NCBI RefSeq assembly: GCF_900185715.1
Contig: NZ_FYAS01000040.1
Span: 1 to 33,027 of the forward strand
From: Allobosea sp. CS1GBMeth4
GTDB lineage: Bacteria; Pseudomonadota; Alphaproteobacteria; Rhizobiales; Beijerinckiaceae
DNA: 33,027 bases
Reading direction: 5' to 3'
Shown here: positions 8,040 to 15,569 of the stretch, piece by piece
Layout: every line of letters begins with the position of its first letter
Numbering within the stretch: the first letter of the stretch is position 1
The notes under the pieces: model-generated
Database searches by the model: none
What the model was told of the DNA's origin: nothing
Seen by the model: only the letters and a program-made list of their open reading frames with translations
Position numbers and translations under genes: made by a program

Positions 8040-8864
8040 TCAGCCCGCCTTTCTGAACATGCCGGGCGTGATGCCGTGCACCGCGCGGAAGCTGCGCGAG
8101 AGATGGCTCTGGTCGGCGAAGCCGGCGGCGAAGGCGGCGTCGGCCAGGCTGGATCCTTCCCGGATCAGCCGGTTGGCGCGGCGCAGGCGACGGTCGCGGA
8201 TGAAGGCGGCCGGCGTCGAGCCGGTGATCCTCTTGAAGTCGCGGATGACCTGGAAGCGGGTGACGCCGGCGGCCGTGGCGAGGCTCTGCAGGTCGAGCTC
8301 GCCGGCGAGCCCGGCCTCGATCACCTCCCTATAGCGCGAAAAACGGCGCTGCGCGCCGGAACGGGCGAGCGGCTCGGCGGCACGATCGCTGTCCCCATGC
8401 CGCAGGATCAGATGGCGCAGCGCGGTCAGCAGGGAGGCTTCGGCGCGGGTCGCATCGAGGGCGGTCGATTCCGCATGAGCCGCGGCGAGGAGCCCGGAGA
8501 GCTCGGCATCCTCGATCAGCGCCTGCGGAAACAGCGGCTGCGGCGGCTGGCCGAACCCGGCTGCGACATCCGACAGCAGTGCGACGGAGGGGTAGAAGGT
8601 GCGGTAGGCCCAGCCCTGCTCGGCGCCGGCCTCGCCGTCATGCCATTCCTCGGGATTGACGACGAGCACCGAGCCCGCCGGAGCCAGCACCTCCCGCCGG
8701 CCGATGCGCACGCGCTCGCAGCCCTCGGTGATCAGCGCGATGACATAGCCGTCATGGGTGTGGCGGTCATAGCGATGCTCGCGGAAGCGCGCCGCGAGCA
8801 GGCCGAGATCGCGGAAGGCGGCGTGGCGCCAGAACTCCTGCCTTTCCGGTCTGCGCTCGATCAT
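8040..8864 (-). CDS. AraC-family transcriptional regulator
   Basis: This 274-residue protein has an N-terminal cupin-like ligand domain (about residues 1-160; the HTHDGYVIALITEG and VVNPEEWHDGEAG segments carry the usual histidines). A C-terminal double helix-turn-helix domain lies at about 175-274. Its first helix pair is in LDLQSLATAAGVTRFQVIRDF and its second ends in AGFADQSHLSRSFRAVHGITP, the AraC signature. It is divergent from the M20 hydrolase gene with 67 bases between start codons, so it is a good candidate to control that gene, the alpha-oxoamine synthase after it and the exporter gene on its own strand. The effector is unknown. Confidence 0.9.
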   Translation of the reverse strand: MIERRPERQEFWRHAAFRDLGLLAARFREHRYDRHTHDGYVIALITEGCERVRIGRREVLAPAGSVLVVNPEEWHDGEAGAEQGWAYRTFYPSVALLSDVAAGFGQPPQPLFPQALIEDAELSGLLAAAHAESTALDATRAEASLLTALRHLILRHGDSDRAAEPLARSGAQRRFSRYREVIEAGLAGELDLQSLATAAGVTRFQVIRDFKRITGSTPAAFIRDRRLRRANRLIREGSSLADAAFAAGFADQSHLSRSFRAVHGITPGMFRKAG

Positions 8865-8931
8865 GGGTCAATCTGGTTCAAGACGCTGTCCGCCCCGCTC
8901 TCCTAAGCCTGAGCACGGACAGGAGAGAGCC

Positions 8932-10107
8932 ATGCTGCACAATGACCCGATCGCCGCGCTGACGCCAGAGGTGGTCGCCTGGCGCCATCACATCCACGCC
9001 AATCCCGAGCTCGGCTTCCAGGAAGTCGAGACCGCGCGCTTCGTCGCCGCCAAGCTGCGCTCCTTCGGTCTCGAGGTGCAGGAGGGTATCGGCGGCACCG
9101 GCGTCGTCGGCACGCTGCGTTCAGGCTCCGGCACGCGCGCCATCGGCCTGCGCGCCGAGCTGGATGCGCTGCCGGTGGTCGAGCGCACCGGCCTGCCCTA
9201 TGCCTCGAGGAAGGACGGCGTGATGCATGCCTGCGGCCATGACGGCCATAGCGCCATGCTGCTGGGGGCGGCCAAGCTCCTGAGCGAAACGCCGGATTTC
9301 GACGGCACCGTCCATTTCATCTTCCAGCCGGCCGAGGAGAACGAGGGCGGCAGCATGAAGATGATCGAGGCCGGGCTGTTCGAGCGCTTTCCGGTCGAGG
9401 CGGTCTATGCCGTGCACAATTGGCCGGGTGTGCCTTTCGGCACGATCGCGGCCCGTGCCGGGGCGCAGATGGCTGCGGTCGACAATTTCGAGCTGCGCTT
9501 CTCCGGAGTCGGCGCCCATGTCGCCATGCCGCATCTCGGCGACGATCCGATCCTCGCCGCCGGGGCCTTCATCCAGAGCGTGCAGCGCATCGTCGCGCGG
9601 GCCGTCGACCCGCAGACGCCGCTCGTCGTCAGCCTGACGCAGGTCCATGGCGGCAATGTCGGCAATATCGTGCCGAAGGAGGTCTGGCTGCAGGGCACCT
9701 GCCGCTTCTTCGATCCGGCGCTGTCGGATCACTGCGAGGCGCTGCTCGGCGAGATCGCGCAGGGCATCGCCGCGGCGCACGGAGTCTCCGCCGCGCTCGA
9801 CTACAGGCGCGGCTATCCGCCGGTGGTCAACACGGCCGAGGCGGCGGCGCTGGCGGCGCGGGCCGCGGCCGTCGCGGTCGGGCCGGAGAACGTCTCGACC
9901 GCATTCAAGCCGAGCCTGGGCTGCGAGGACTTCGCCTTCATGATCCGCGCCGCTGGCGGCTGCTATGCCTGGGTCGGCGCCGGCGAGGTCGGGCCGGGCG
10001 AGGGTCTGCATGGCGACCGCTACGTGTTCAACGACGCGATCGTTCCGCATGTGCTGCGCTACTGGACGAGCCTCGTCGCCTGCGCGCTGCCGAAGGCCGC
10101 GCCATGA
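8932..10107 (+). CDS. M20 amidohydrolase (hippurate hydrolase/aminoacylase type)
   Basis: A 391-residue cytosolic metallopeptidase-like hydrolase of the M20D group, which splits N-acyl amino acids and related amides. Metal and catalytic residues are visible: C101 and H103 in HACGHDGHSAM, E135 and E136 in FQPAEENEGG, H162 in AVHNWPG, and the late CEDFAFM. The dimerisation insert is in its usual place (about 180-295). The start at 8932 has a clear AGGAGAGA ribosome site; an upstream GTG-like start lacks one. Its TGA overlaps the ATG of the next gene (ATGA), so the two are translationally coupled. The natural substrate is not known; the partner gene suggests an amide or amino-ketone product or precursor. 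Confidence 0.88.
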   Translation: MLHNDPIAALTPEVVAWRHHIHANPELGFQEVETARFVAAKLRSFGLEVQEGIGGTGVVGTLRSGSGTRAIGLRAELDALPVVERTGLPYASRKDGVMHACGHDGHSAMLLGAAKLLSETPDFDGTVHFIFQPAEENEGGSMKMIEAGLFERFPVEAVYAVHNWPGVPFGTIAARAGAQMAAVDNFELRFSGVGAHVAMPHLGDDPILAAGAFIQSVQRIVARAVDPQTPLVVSLTQVHGGNVGNIVPKEVWLQGTCRFFDPALSDHCEALLGEIAQGIAAAHGVSAALDYRRGYPPVVNTAEAAALAARAAAVAVGPENVSTAFKPSLGCEDFAFMIRAAGGCYAWVGAGEVGPGEGLHGDRYVFNDAIVPHVLRYWTSLVACALPKAAP

Positions 10108-11234
10108 CCGCGCATGTCCCGGCCCGCCGGATGATCGAGCGCCGCCAAGGCGGGCGCATCCTGCTCGACGGCCTCGAGACGATCATGCTCGGCGCCAACG
10201 ACTATCTCGGCCTCTCGACCGACGAGCGCGTGCTGGCGGCGACCAATGAGGCGCTGCGGCTCTATGGCAGCGGCACAGGCATCTACCCGGTCTTCGCGAC
10301 GACGCCGCTGCACGAGGCGCTGGCCGACAACCTCGCCTCCTTCCTCGGCGTCGAGGCGGCGGCGCTGTTCTCCTCCGGCGGGAGCGCCAATGCGGGCGTG
10401 CTGACGACCCTGGTCGGGGCCGGCGACGTCATCATCTCCGACCGGCTGAACCATGCCAGCATCATCGACGGCTGCCGGCTGAGCCGGGCCGAGGTCGAGA
10501 CCTATGAGAACCGCAATGTCGCCGGCCTGCGGCAGGCGCTGGAAGCGACGCGGCGGGCGAAGCGACGCCTGATCGTCACCGACGGCATCTTCAGCATGGA
10601 GGGCGGGGCGGCACCGCTCGCCGGGATTCGGTCGCTGGCGCAGGAGTTCGACGCGCTGCTGCTGATCGACGAGGCGCATGCGACCGGCGTGGTCGGGCCG
10701 GATGGCACCGGTACTGCGCCTCTGTGCGGCCTTTCCAATCGCGGCCCGGACATGCTCCTGACCGGCTCGCTGTCGAAGGCGCTGGGCGGCGCCGGCGGCG
10801 GCTTCGTCGCCGGGCCGCGCCCGCTGATCGAGCGGCTCAAAGCCCAGTCGCGCAGCTGGATCTTCACCATGGGCCTGACGACGGCGAATGCGGCGACGGC
10901 GCTGACGGCGCTGAAGATCTGCCGCGACGATCCCGGCCCGCGCGAGCGGCTCTGGCGCAATGTCGCGCATCTGCGCGAGGCGCTGCGCTTCCATGCGCTC
11001 GCCTGCCACGACAGCGACAGTGCCATCACCGCTGTGAAGATCGGCGGCGAGGAGCGGGCGCGGGCCATCGCGGCGCGGCTGGTGCGGGCCGGCGTCTTCG
11101 CCCCGGCGGTCGCCTTTCCGATCGTCGCGCAGGGCCAGGCACGCCTGCGATTGCAGGTCAGTGCGGCGCATGAGACGGCCGAGCTCGACGAGGCGGCCGC
11201 CGCTTTGGCGACGGCGTTCGCCGAGACGGGTTGA
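10104..11234 (+). CDS. Alpha-oxoamine synthase-family PLP enzyme (BioF/KBL/ALAS-like)
   Basis: A 376-residue PLP enzyme of the alpha-oxoamine synthase family, which joins an amino acid to an acyl-CoA with loss of CO2 or makes an amino-ketone. Residues fit the family: NDYLGL at 32-37, H117 in NHASI (stacks on the cofactor), D189 and H192 in LLIDEAHATG, and the PLP lysine K225 in TGSLSKALGG. Compared with KBL and BioF, the substrate segment reads YGSGTGIYPVF, so the substrate may differ. No biotin, haem or threonine genes lie nearby. It overlaps the M20 hydrolase gene by four bases. The name 8-amino-7-oxononanoate synthase would be an over-call; an orphan paralog is safer. Confidence 0.85.
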   Translation: MTAHVPARRMIERRQGGRILLDGLETIMLGANDYLGLSTDERVLAATNEALRLYGSGTGIYPVFATTPLHEALADNLASFLGVEAAALFSSGGSANAGVLTTLVGAGDVIISDRLNHASIIDGCRLSRAEVETYENRNVAGLRQALEATRRAKRRLIVTDGIFSMEGGAAPLAGIRSLAQEFDALLLIDEAHATGVVGPDGTGTAPLCGLSNRGPDMLLTGSLSKALGGAGGGFVAGPRPLIERLKAQSRSWIFTMGLTTANAATALTALKICRDDPGPRERLWRNVAHLREALRFHALACHDSDSAITAVKIGGEERARAIAARLVRAGVFAPAVAFPIVAQGQARLRLQVSAAHETAELDEAAAALATAFAETG

Positions 11235-11271
11235 GGTCAGCCAGCGGCGATCCAGCCTGTCGCGGATTGGC

Positions 11272-11910
11272 TCATGGCGCCCGCTCCCCCGCGACATGGA
11301 ACAAATGCCGGATGTAGCGGTCGAGATGGTCGAGGCTTTCGCGCGCCAGATCCGCGTCGTTGCCGGCCTTGGCGAGGACGAAGCCGCCCTGGAGGACGGC
11401 CTGCGTGTGCCGGGCCAGGCTCGCGGCGGTCCAGCTGGTCGTCTCGATGCCGTGGTCGCGGCGGGCCTGCTCGATATCGGCCTCCAGCGTCGCGGCATGG
11501 CCTAAGATGCTGCGCCCGCAGGCGTCGCGGATATCCGGCGCGCTGGCGTGGACCTCCTGCGCCATGGTCCCGACGAGGCAGGTGAATTCGGCGAGGTCGC
11601 CGGCGATCATCGCCCTGCGGAAGGCGACATAGGCGAGGACGCGGTCGAGCGCCTCGGCCGGCCGGTGATAGGGGGCGGCGGCGAAGAAGCCGGTGGTCTC
11701 CTGCTTCCAGAATGCGGCCGCGGCGACGCCGAGAGCCTCCTTGCTGGCGAAATGATGGAAGAAGGCGCCCTTGGTGACATCGGCGGCACGGCAGAGATCG
11801 TCGACGCTGGAGGCGGCGAAGCCCTTGGCGCGGATGACGTCCCGCGCCGCTTCGAGGAGCCGGTCGCGGGCATTGCCGCGTTCGGGCGATTGCTTGGTGG
11901 GCCGTGGCAT
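11272..11910 (-). CDS. TetR-family transcriptional regulator
   Basis: A 212-residue repressor with an N-terminal TetR helix-turn-helix (about residues 13-59): ARDRLLEAARDVIRAKGF, then VDDLCRAADVTKGAFFHHF, the recognition helix. The remaining 150 residues form the ligand-binding, dimerising domain. The ATG at 11910 directly precedes this domain; longer readings run through the operator. It is divergent from the SDR-fold gene at 12103 and has an inverted repeat between the two starts, so self-repression and control of the SDR and methyltransferase genes are expected. It converges on the alpha-oxoamine synthase gene with 37 bases between. Confidence 0.9.
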   Translation of the reverse strand: MPRPTKQSPERGNARDRLLEAARDVIRAKGFAASSVDDLCRAADVTKGAFFHHFASKEALGVAAAAFWKQETTGFFAAAPYHRPAEALDRVLAYVAFRRAMIAGDLAEFTCLVGTMAQEVHASAPDIRDACGRSILGHAATLEADIEQARRDHGIETTSWTAASLARHTQAVLQGGFVLAKAGNDADLARESLDHLDRYIRHLFHVAGERAP

Positions 11911-11920
11911 GCGGCGATAC

Positions 11921-11938
11921 GTACCATTTGGTTGGTAT
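11921..11938. promoter_or_regulatory. Probable TetR operator
   Basis: TACCA (11922-11926) and TGGTA (11933-11937) form a perfect inverted repeat with a six-base spacer, placed 12-28 bases upstream of the TetR start codon and in the gap shared with the divergent SDR gene. The half-site and spacing are typical of TetR-family operators. The site would cover the regulator's own promoter or leader. Confidence 0.6.
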
Positions 11939-12102
11939 GCTGCAAGCGGTTTCGCGGCAGGGCAGCCCGGCGGCGGCCGTCGCTCCGGCGTCGCTGCATG
12001 GCCGCTGCGCAAGAACTGATTGGTCAGCCCCCGCCCGCGATGCCACAAGGTGTGTCAGCATGATCCGCCGGCAGCGAGAGGCCGGCTGCCACGGAGATCG
12101 AG

Positions 12103-12807
12103 ATGGCCGAGATGAAGGTTGCGATCGTCACTGCCGGGGGCAGCGGCATGGGCGCCGCCGCGGCGAAGCGGCTGGCGCAGGATGGCTTCAAGGTCGCGAT
12201 CCTGTCGTCCTCAGGCAAGGGCGAGGTCCTGGCCAAGGAGCTCGGTGGTCTCGGCGTCACCGGCTCGAACCAGTCGAACGAGGACCTGAAACGCCTGGTC
12301 GACGAGACCCTGGCGCGCTTCGGCCGGATCGACGTTCTGGTCAACAGCGCCGGTCACGGCCCGCGCGCGCCGATCACCGAGATCAGCGACGAGCAATGGC
12401 ACACCGGGCTCGACGTCTACCTGCTGAACGTGATCCGGCCGGTGCGGCTGGTCGCGCCGATCATGGCGGCGCAGAAGGCCGGGGCGATCATCAACATCTC
12501 GACCGCCTGGGCCTTCGAGCCGAGCGCAATGTTCCCGACCTCGGCCGTGTTCCGCGCCGGGCTCGCCGCCTACACCAAGCTCTTCGCCGATCAGTTTGCC
12601 GCGCAGAACGTGCGCATGAACAATGTCCTGCCCGGCTGGATCGACTCGCTGCCGCAGACCGAGGAGCGCCGCGCCGGCGTGCCGATGCAGCGCTACGGCA
12701 CCAGCGAGGAGATCGCCGCGACGATCGCCTTCCTCGCCTCGGACGGCGCCGGCTACATCACCGGCCAGAACCTGCGCGTCGACGGCGGCCTGATGCGCTC
12801 GCTGTAG
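12103..12807 (+). CDS. SDR-fold protein lacking the catalytic Tyr and Lys
   Basis: A 234-residue Rossmann-fold protein of the short-chain dehydrogenase/reductase superfamily. The nucleotide loop TAGGSGMG (10-17) and NSAG (81-84, for NNAG) are present, as is the late YITGQNLRVDGG. Where an active enzyme has Tyr-x-x-x-Lys, this one reads S147-A-V-F-R151, and the catalytic Ser position falls in NIST (about 132-134). The usual hydride-transfer triad is therefore missing. It may have a changed mechanism or be a binding protein. I recall relatives that share the PTSAVFRAG pattern, so this is probably a real subfamily and not local damage. GGAG lies six bases before the ATG. The gene is followed 36 bases on by tam. 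Confidence 0.85.
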   Translation: MAEMKVAIVTAGGSGMGAAAAKRLAQDGFKVAILSSSGKGEVLAKELGGLGVTGSNQSNEDLKRLVDETLARFGRIDVLVNSAGHGPRAPITEISDEQWHTGLDVYLLNVIRPVRLVAPIMAAQKAGAIINISTAWAFEPSAMFPTSAVFRAGLAAYTKLFADQFAAQNVRMNNVLPGWIDSLPQTEERRAGVPMQRYGTSEEIAATIAFLASDGAGYITGQNLRVDGGLMRSL

Positions 12808-12843
12808 CGGCACAGGTCGATCGCGACGAATGGAGCAGCGCGC

Positions 12844-13626
12844 ATGACGGGCAAGGTCGACTGGGATGCGGACCAGTATCTGCGCTTCGAGGACGAGCGG
12901 ACGCGGCCCTCGCTCGACCTGATCCAGCGGGTGCGCCTCGCCGATCCGCGGCGCTGCATCGATCTCGGCTGCGGCCCCGGCAACAGCACCGAACTGGTCG
13001 CCGCCCGCTTTCCGGGCGCGGTGGTGGAAGGCCTCGATTCCTCGCCCGACATGATCGAGAAGGCACGCAGGCGCCTGCCGCAGCTGTCTTTCACGTTGGC
13101 GAATCTCGACGAGTGGTCGGCTGACGACCGCTACGACCTGGTCTTCGCCAATGCCGTGCTGCAATGGCTCCCCGACCATGCCGCGCTGTTCGCGCGGCTC
13201 GCGCGGGCGCTGAGGCGGGGCGGAGCGCTCGCGGTGCAGATGCCGAACAACCTCGCCGAGCCCTCGCATGTTTCGATGGATGAAGCGGCTGCCGAGGGGC
13301 CGTGGGCCGGGCGCCTCGTCAATGCGCGGGGCTCGAAGGCGGTCATCGGCTCGTTCTCGGATTACCGACGCTGGCTGATGCAGGCCGGCTGCGAGGTCGA
13401 GATCTGGCAGACCACCTATGTCCATGCGCTCGCCGGTCACGACGCCATCGTCGCATGGTTCATGAGCACCGGCCTGAAACCCTATATCGATCCGTTGCCA
13501 GCCGGAGAGCGCGAGGCCTTTCTGGCCCGCTATCGCGAGAAGATCGCCGCCGCCTATCCGGTCGAGCCGGACGGCAAGGTGCTGCTGCGCTTCCCACGCC
13601 TGTTCATTCTGGCTGTGCGGAGCTAG
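12844..13626 (+). CDS. tam: Trans-aconitate 2-methyltransferase
   Basis: This 260-residue SAM-dependent methyltransferase transfers a methyl group to trans-aconitate, thought to defuse this spontaneous by-product of cis-aconitate that inhibits aconitase. SAM motif I is CIDLGCGPGNST (about 38-49), the acidic loop is EGLDSSPDMIEKA, and motif IV is LVFANAVLQWLPDH. The opening WDADQYLRFEDERTRP and the STGLKPY and LLRFPRLF segments in the C-terminal half are specific to Tam among methyltransferases. It is cytosolic. It follows the SDR-fold gene closely and probably shares its promoter and TetR control. Confidence 0.9.
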   Translation: MTGKVDWDADQYLRFEDERTRPSLDLIQRVRLADPRRCIDLGCGPGNSTELVAARFPGAVVEGLDSSPDMIEKARRRLPQLSFTLANLDEWSADDRYDLVFANAVLQWLPDHAALFARLARALRRGGALAVQMPNNLAEPSHVSMDEAAAEGPWAGRLVNARGSKAVIGSFSDYRRWLMQAGCEVEIWQTTYVHALAGHDAIVAWFMSTGLKPYIDPLPAGEREAFLARYREKIAAAYPVEPDGKVLLRFPRLFILAVRS

Positions 13627-13690
13627 AGCCGGCTCCGGTCAGATTGAATCAATCTGATCGGTGAATCCGTCTCTCGATTTTAGTTTGGAG
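13625..13690. repeat. Interspersed repeat, family C copy 2
   Basis: This copy carries a near-perfect dyad: TCAGATTGA (13639-13647), a central A, and TCAATCTGA (13649-13657), with CCGG and TCGG flanks that extend pairing with one weak step. It continues into the 17-base and 13-base blocks shared with 5307-5374. It fills the 70-base gap between two converging genes, where the dyad plus the nearby T-rich ATTTTAG could work as a terminator in either direction. Confidence 0.8.
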
Positions 13691-13696
13691 CCCAAG

Positions 13697-15340
13697 TCAG
13701 TGCGCCCGGGCCTTCGCGCCGGCGAGCACGTCGTGCAGTGCAAGCTCGTGCGTCAGCGCATTGAAGGCGACATCGTCGATGTCGCCGCGCTTGAGAAGCT
13801 CGCGCAGGGCCTGCCGCTCCGCCGTCAGCGCGGCGCGGCGCAAGGTGCTCTCGGCGCTCTGCAACGCCGCAGCCTCCTCCCGTGGCGTCTGGCCGTCGTC
13901 GAGCAGAGCGAGGCGGCGCCGGTAGGTCGCGATCAGGCCTTCCGCCACGGCCTGGTCGACCGAGGCGGCCCCGTCGGTGCCGCCGCGATGAGCGATGCCT
14001 TCCAGCCTGGCGATCGCCGCCTCCGTGGCCACGATCCGTGCCCGCCGCATCTCGGTGGCGTGAGCAACGCCGTGGCCGCTCGCGAGCCCGCGCACGATCG
14101 GCGGCAGGCCGAGGCTGGCGAGCGCCAGCCAGAGCAGGATCACGCCGGCCGCCAGGAAGATCGCCACGTCCCGCGCCGGAAAGGGCGAGCCGTCGAGCGC
14201 GAGCACCGGCAGGGACAGCACGCCGGCGAGGGTGACGGCGCCGCGCACGCCGGCGATGGAGCCGGCCAGCCGCGTGCGCGCGGTGGTCCGGATCGCCTCG
14301 CGGCGCAGGCGCCGGGCGACGATGCGGCTCAGTGCGATGGCGACGGTGATCCAGAGAAAGCGCAGAACGATCAGGCAGAGCGTCAGCGCGACGACGATGC
14401 CGAGCGGCTGCCAGAACCAGTGCCAGCCGGTGAGCGCCGGCGGAGCGGTGCGGATGATCGCCGGCAATTGCAGGCCGAGCACCACGAAGAGGGCGCCGTT
14501 CAGGAGGAAGGCGAGCATCGTCCAGAACGAGTGGGCGAGCATGTAGGCGGAGACGCCGAGCTGGTTGGCCGTGCGCGTCCGCCCGACGGCCAGGCCGGCG
14601 ACGACGGCCGCGAGCACGCCGGAGGCATGGACGGCTTCCGCGCCGAGAAAGGCGGCGAAGGGCAGGAGCATCACGACCAGCAGCTGCGCCTCCGGCGCGA
14701 TCCGGTCGAACTTCGCCAGCAGCTTCAGGGCCCAGGAGACGATCACGATCGCCAGCAGCCCGGCGGCGATTCCGCCGGCGACCGCGACGACGAAGGCGAG
14801 CGAGGCCTGCCAGAGCGAGAAGCTTCCGGTCAGCGCGGCGGCAGTGGCGAAGCGGAAGATCACCAGGCCCGAAGCGTCGTTGAGCAGCGATTCGCCTTCC
14901 AGGACGTGCATCAGATCCTTGGGCACGCTCTCCTTGTCGACGATGGAGGACACTGCCACCGCATCGGTCGGCGACAGCACAGCGGCGAGCGCGAAGGCGA
15001 CCGGCAGCGGCATGGACGGCACGAGCCAGTGCAGAGCGAGGCCGCAGCCGAGCGTGGTGAAGAAGACCAGGCCGAAGGCGAGCGACAGGATCGGACGCAG
15101 CAGCTTGCGGTATTCCCGCTTCGGCGCCTCCCAGGCATCGGCGAAGAGCAGCGGGGCGATGAAGAGCAGGAGGAAGAGCTCCGGCTCGATCGCGACATGG
15201 AAGCCGGCGGTCGGCCAGGCCAGCGCCGCGCCCAGCGCGATCTGGACGACGGGCAGCGGGACGATCCCGAGCAGCCGGGTCAGGGGCTGGGACGCCACCA
15301 CGGCCATGACCAGGATCAGGATGAAGGTGAAGGTCTGCAT
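13697..15340 (-). CDS. CPA1-family Na+/H+ antiporter
   Basis: A 547-residue inner-membrane cation/proton antiporter. About twelve helices occupy residues 1-410, and a soluble, charged C-terminal region follows (about 415-547, with helical LALLDDGQTPREEAAALQ-type sequence). Ion-site motifs of the CPA1 family are present: LSPTDAVAVSS at 122-132 and EGESLLNDASGLV at 148-160, including the N154-D155 pair. It should exchange Na+ (or K+) for protons and help with pH and salt balance. It begins 229 bases after the BKACE stop on the same strand, with a hairpin and a repeat between, so it is probably a separate unit. Confidence 0.9.
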   Translation of the reverse strand: MQTFTFILILVMAVVASQPLTRLLGIVPLPVVQIALGAALAWPTAGFHVAIEPELFLLLFIAPLLFADAWEAPKREYRKLLRPILSLAFGLVFFTTLGCGLALHWLVPSMPLPVAFALAAVLSPTDAVAVSSIVDKESVPKDLMHVLEGESLLNDASGLVIFRFATAAALTGSFSLWQASLAFVVAVAGGIAAGLLAIVIVSWALKLLAKFDRIAPEAQLLVVMLLPFAAFLGAEAVHASGVLAAVVAGLAVGRTRTANQLGVSAYMLAHSFWTMLAFLLNGALFVVLGLQLPAIIRTAPPALTGWHWFWQPLGIVVALTLCLIVLRFLWITVAIALSRIVARRLRREAIRTTARTRLAGSIAGVRGAVTLAGVLSLPVLALDGSPFPARDVAIFLAAGVILLWLALASLGLPPIVRGLASGHGVAHATEMRRARIVATEAAIARLEGIAHRGGTDGAASVDQAVAEGLIATYRRRLALLDDGQTPREEAAALQSAESTLRRAALTAERQALRELLKRGDIDDVAFNALTHELALHDVLAGAKARAH

Positions 15341-15395
15341 TGGCTGCGCGGCCGGCGGTTCTTTCTGCGTCGGCCGCGAGCATTATCGTAATGGC

Positions 15396-15420
15396 ATCCG
15401 GCGAGCCAAGCTCGCCGGAT
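15396..15420. terminator. Perfect 11-bp hairpin between BKACE and antiporter genes
   Basis: ATCCGGCGAGC (15396-15406) pairs perfectly with GCTCGCCGGAT (15410-15420) around a CAA loop; GGC and GCC on the outside can pair after a two-base bulge. In the leftward direction it lies after the BKACE gene and 56 bases before the antiporter start. No strong T-run follows, so it could be a factor-dependent end of the catabolic transcript or a repeat element. Confidence 0.45.
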
Positions 15421-15472
15421 ATGCCCTCATCATGTCTGGAACGCCTTTCGGTCGGGCTCGATCACGGAAAAC

Positions 15473-15556
15473 GTCATTGCGAGGCGCATAGCTCTGAAGC
15501 AATCCAGCGGCGGCAGCGCTCCACGCCCCCTGGACTGCTTCGCTGCGCTCGCAAGG
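15473..15556. repeat. Interspersed repeat, family B copy 1
   Basis: The element begins GTCATTGCGAGGCG and contains GAAGCAATCCAG, GGCGGCAG, GCTC-ACGCCCCCTGGA and CTGCTTCGCTGCGCTCGCAA, all in the same order as the copy at 23286-23410. Its two ends are roughly inverted to each other (TTGCGAG... and ...CTCGCAA). It lies just beyond the BKACE stop codon. Together with the hairpin at 15396 it accounts for most of the 229-base gap 15341-15569. Confidence 0.75.
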
Positions 15557-15569
15557 GCGGTGCGGCTTG

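Noticed and set aside
10104..11234. Naming the PLP enzyme bioF
   Set aside because: No biotin genes are near and the substrate loop differs; the family call is safe but the specific name is not.
13661..15391. Rightward frame opposite the antiporter gene
   Set aside because: Very charged, repetitive sequence caused by codon bias on the other strand; the antiporter reading has helices and the CPA1 motifs.
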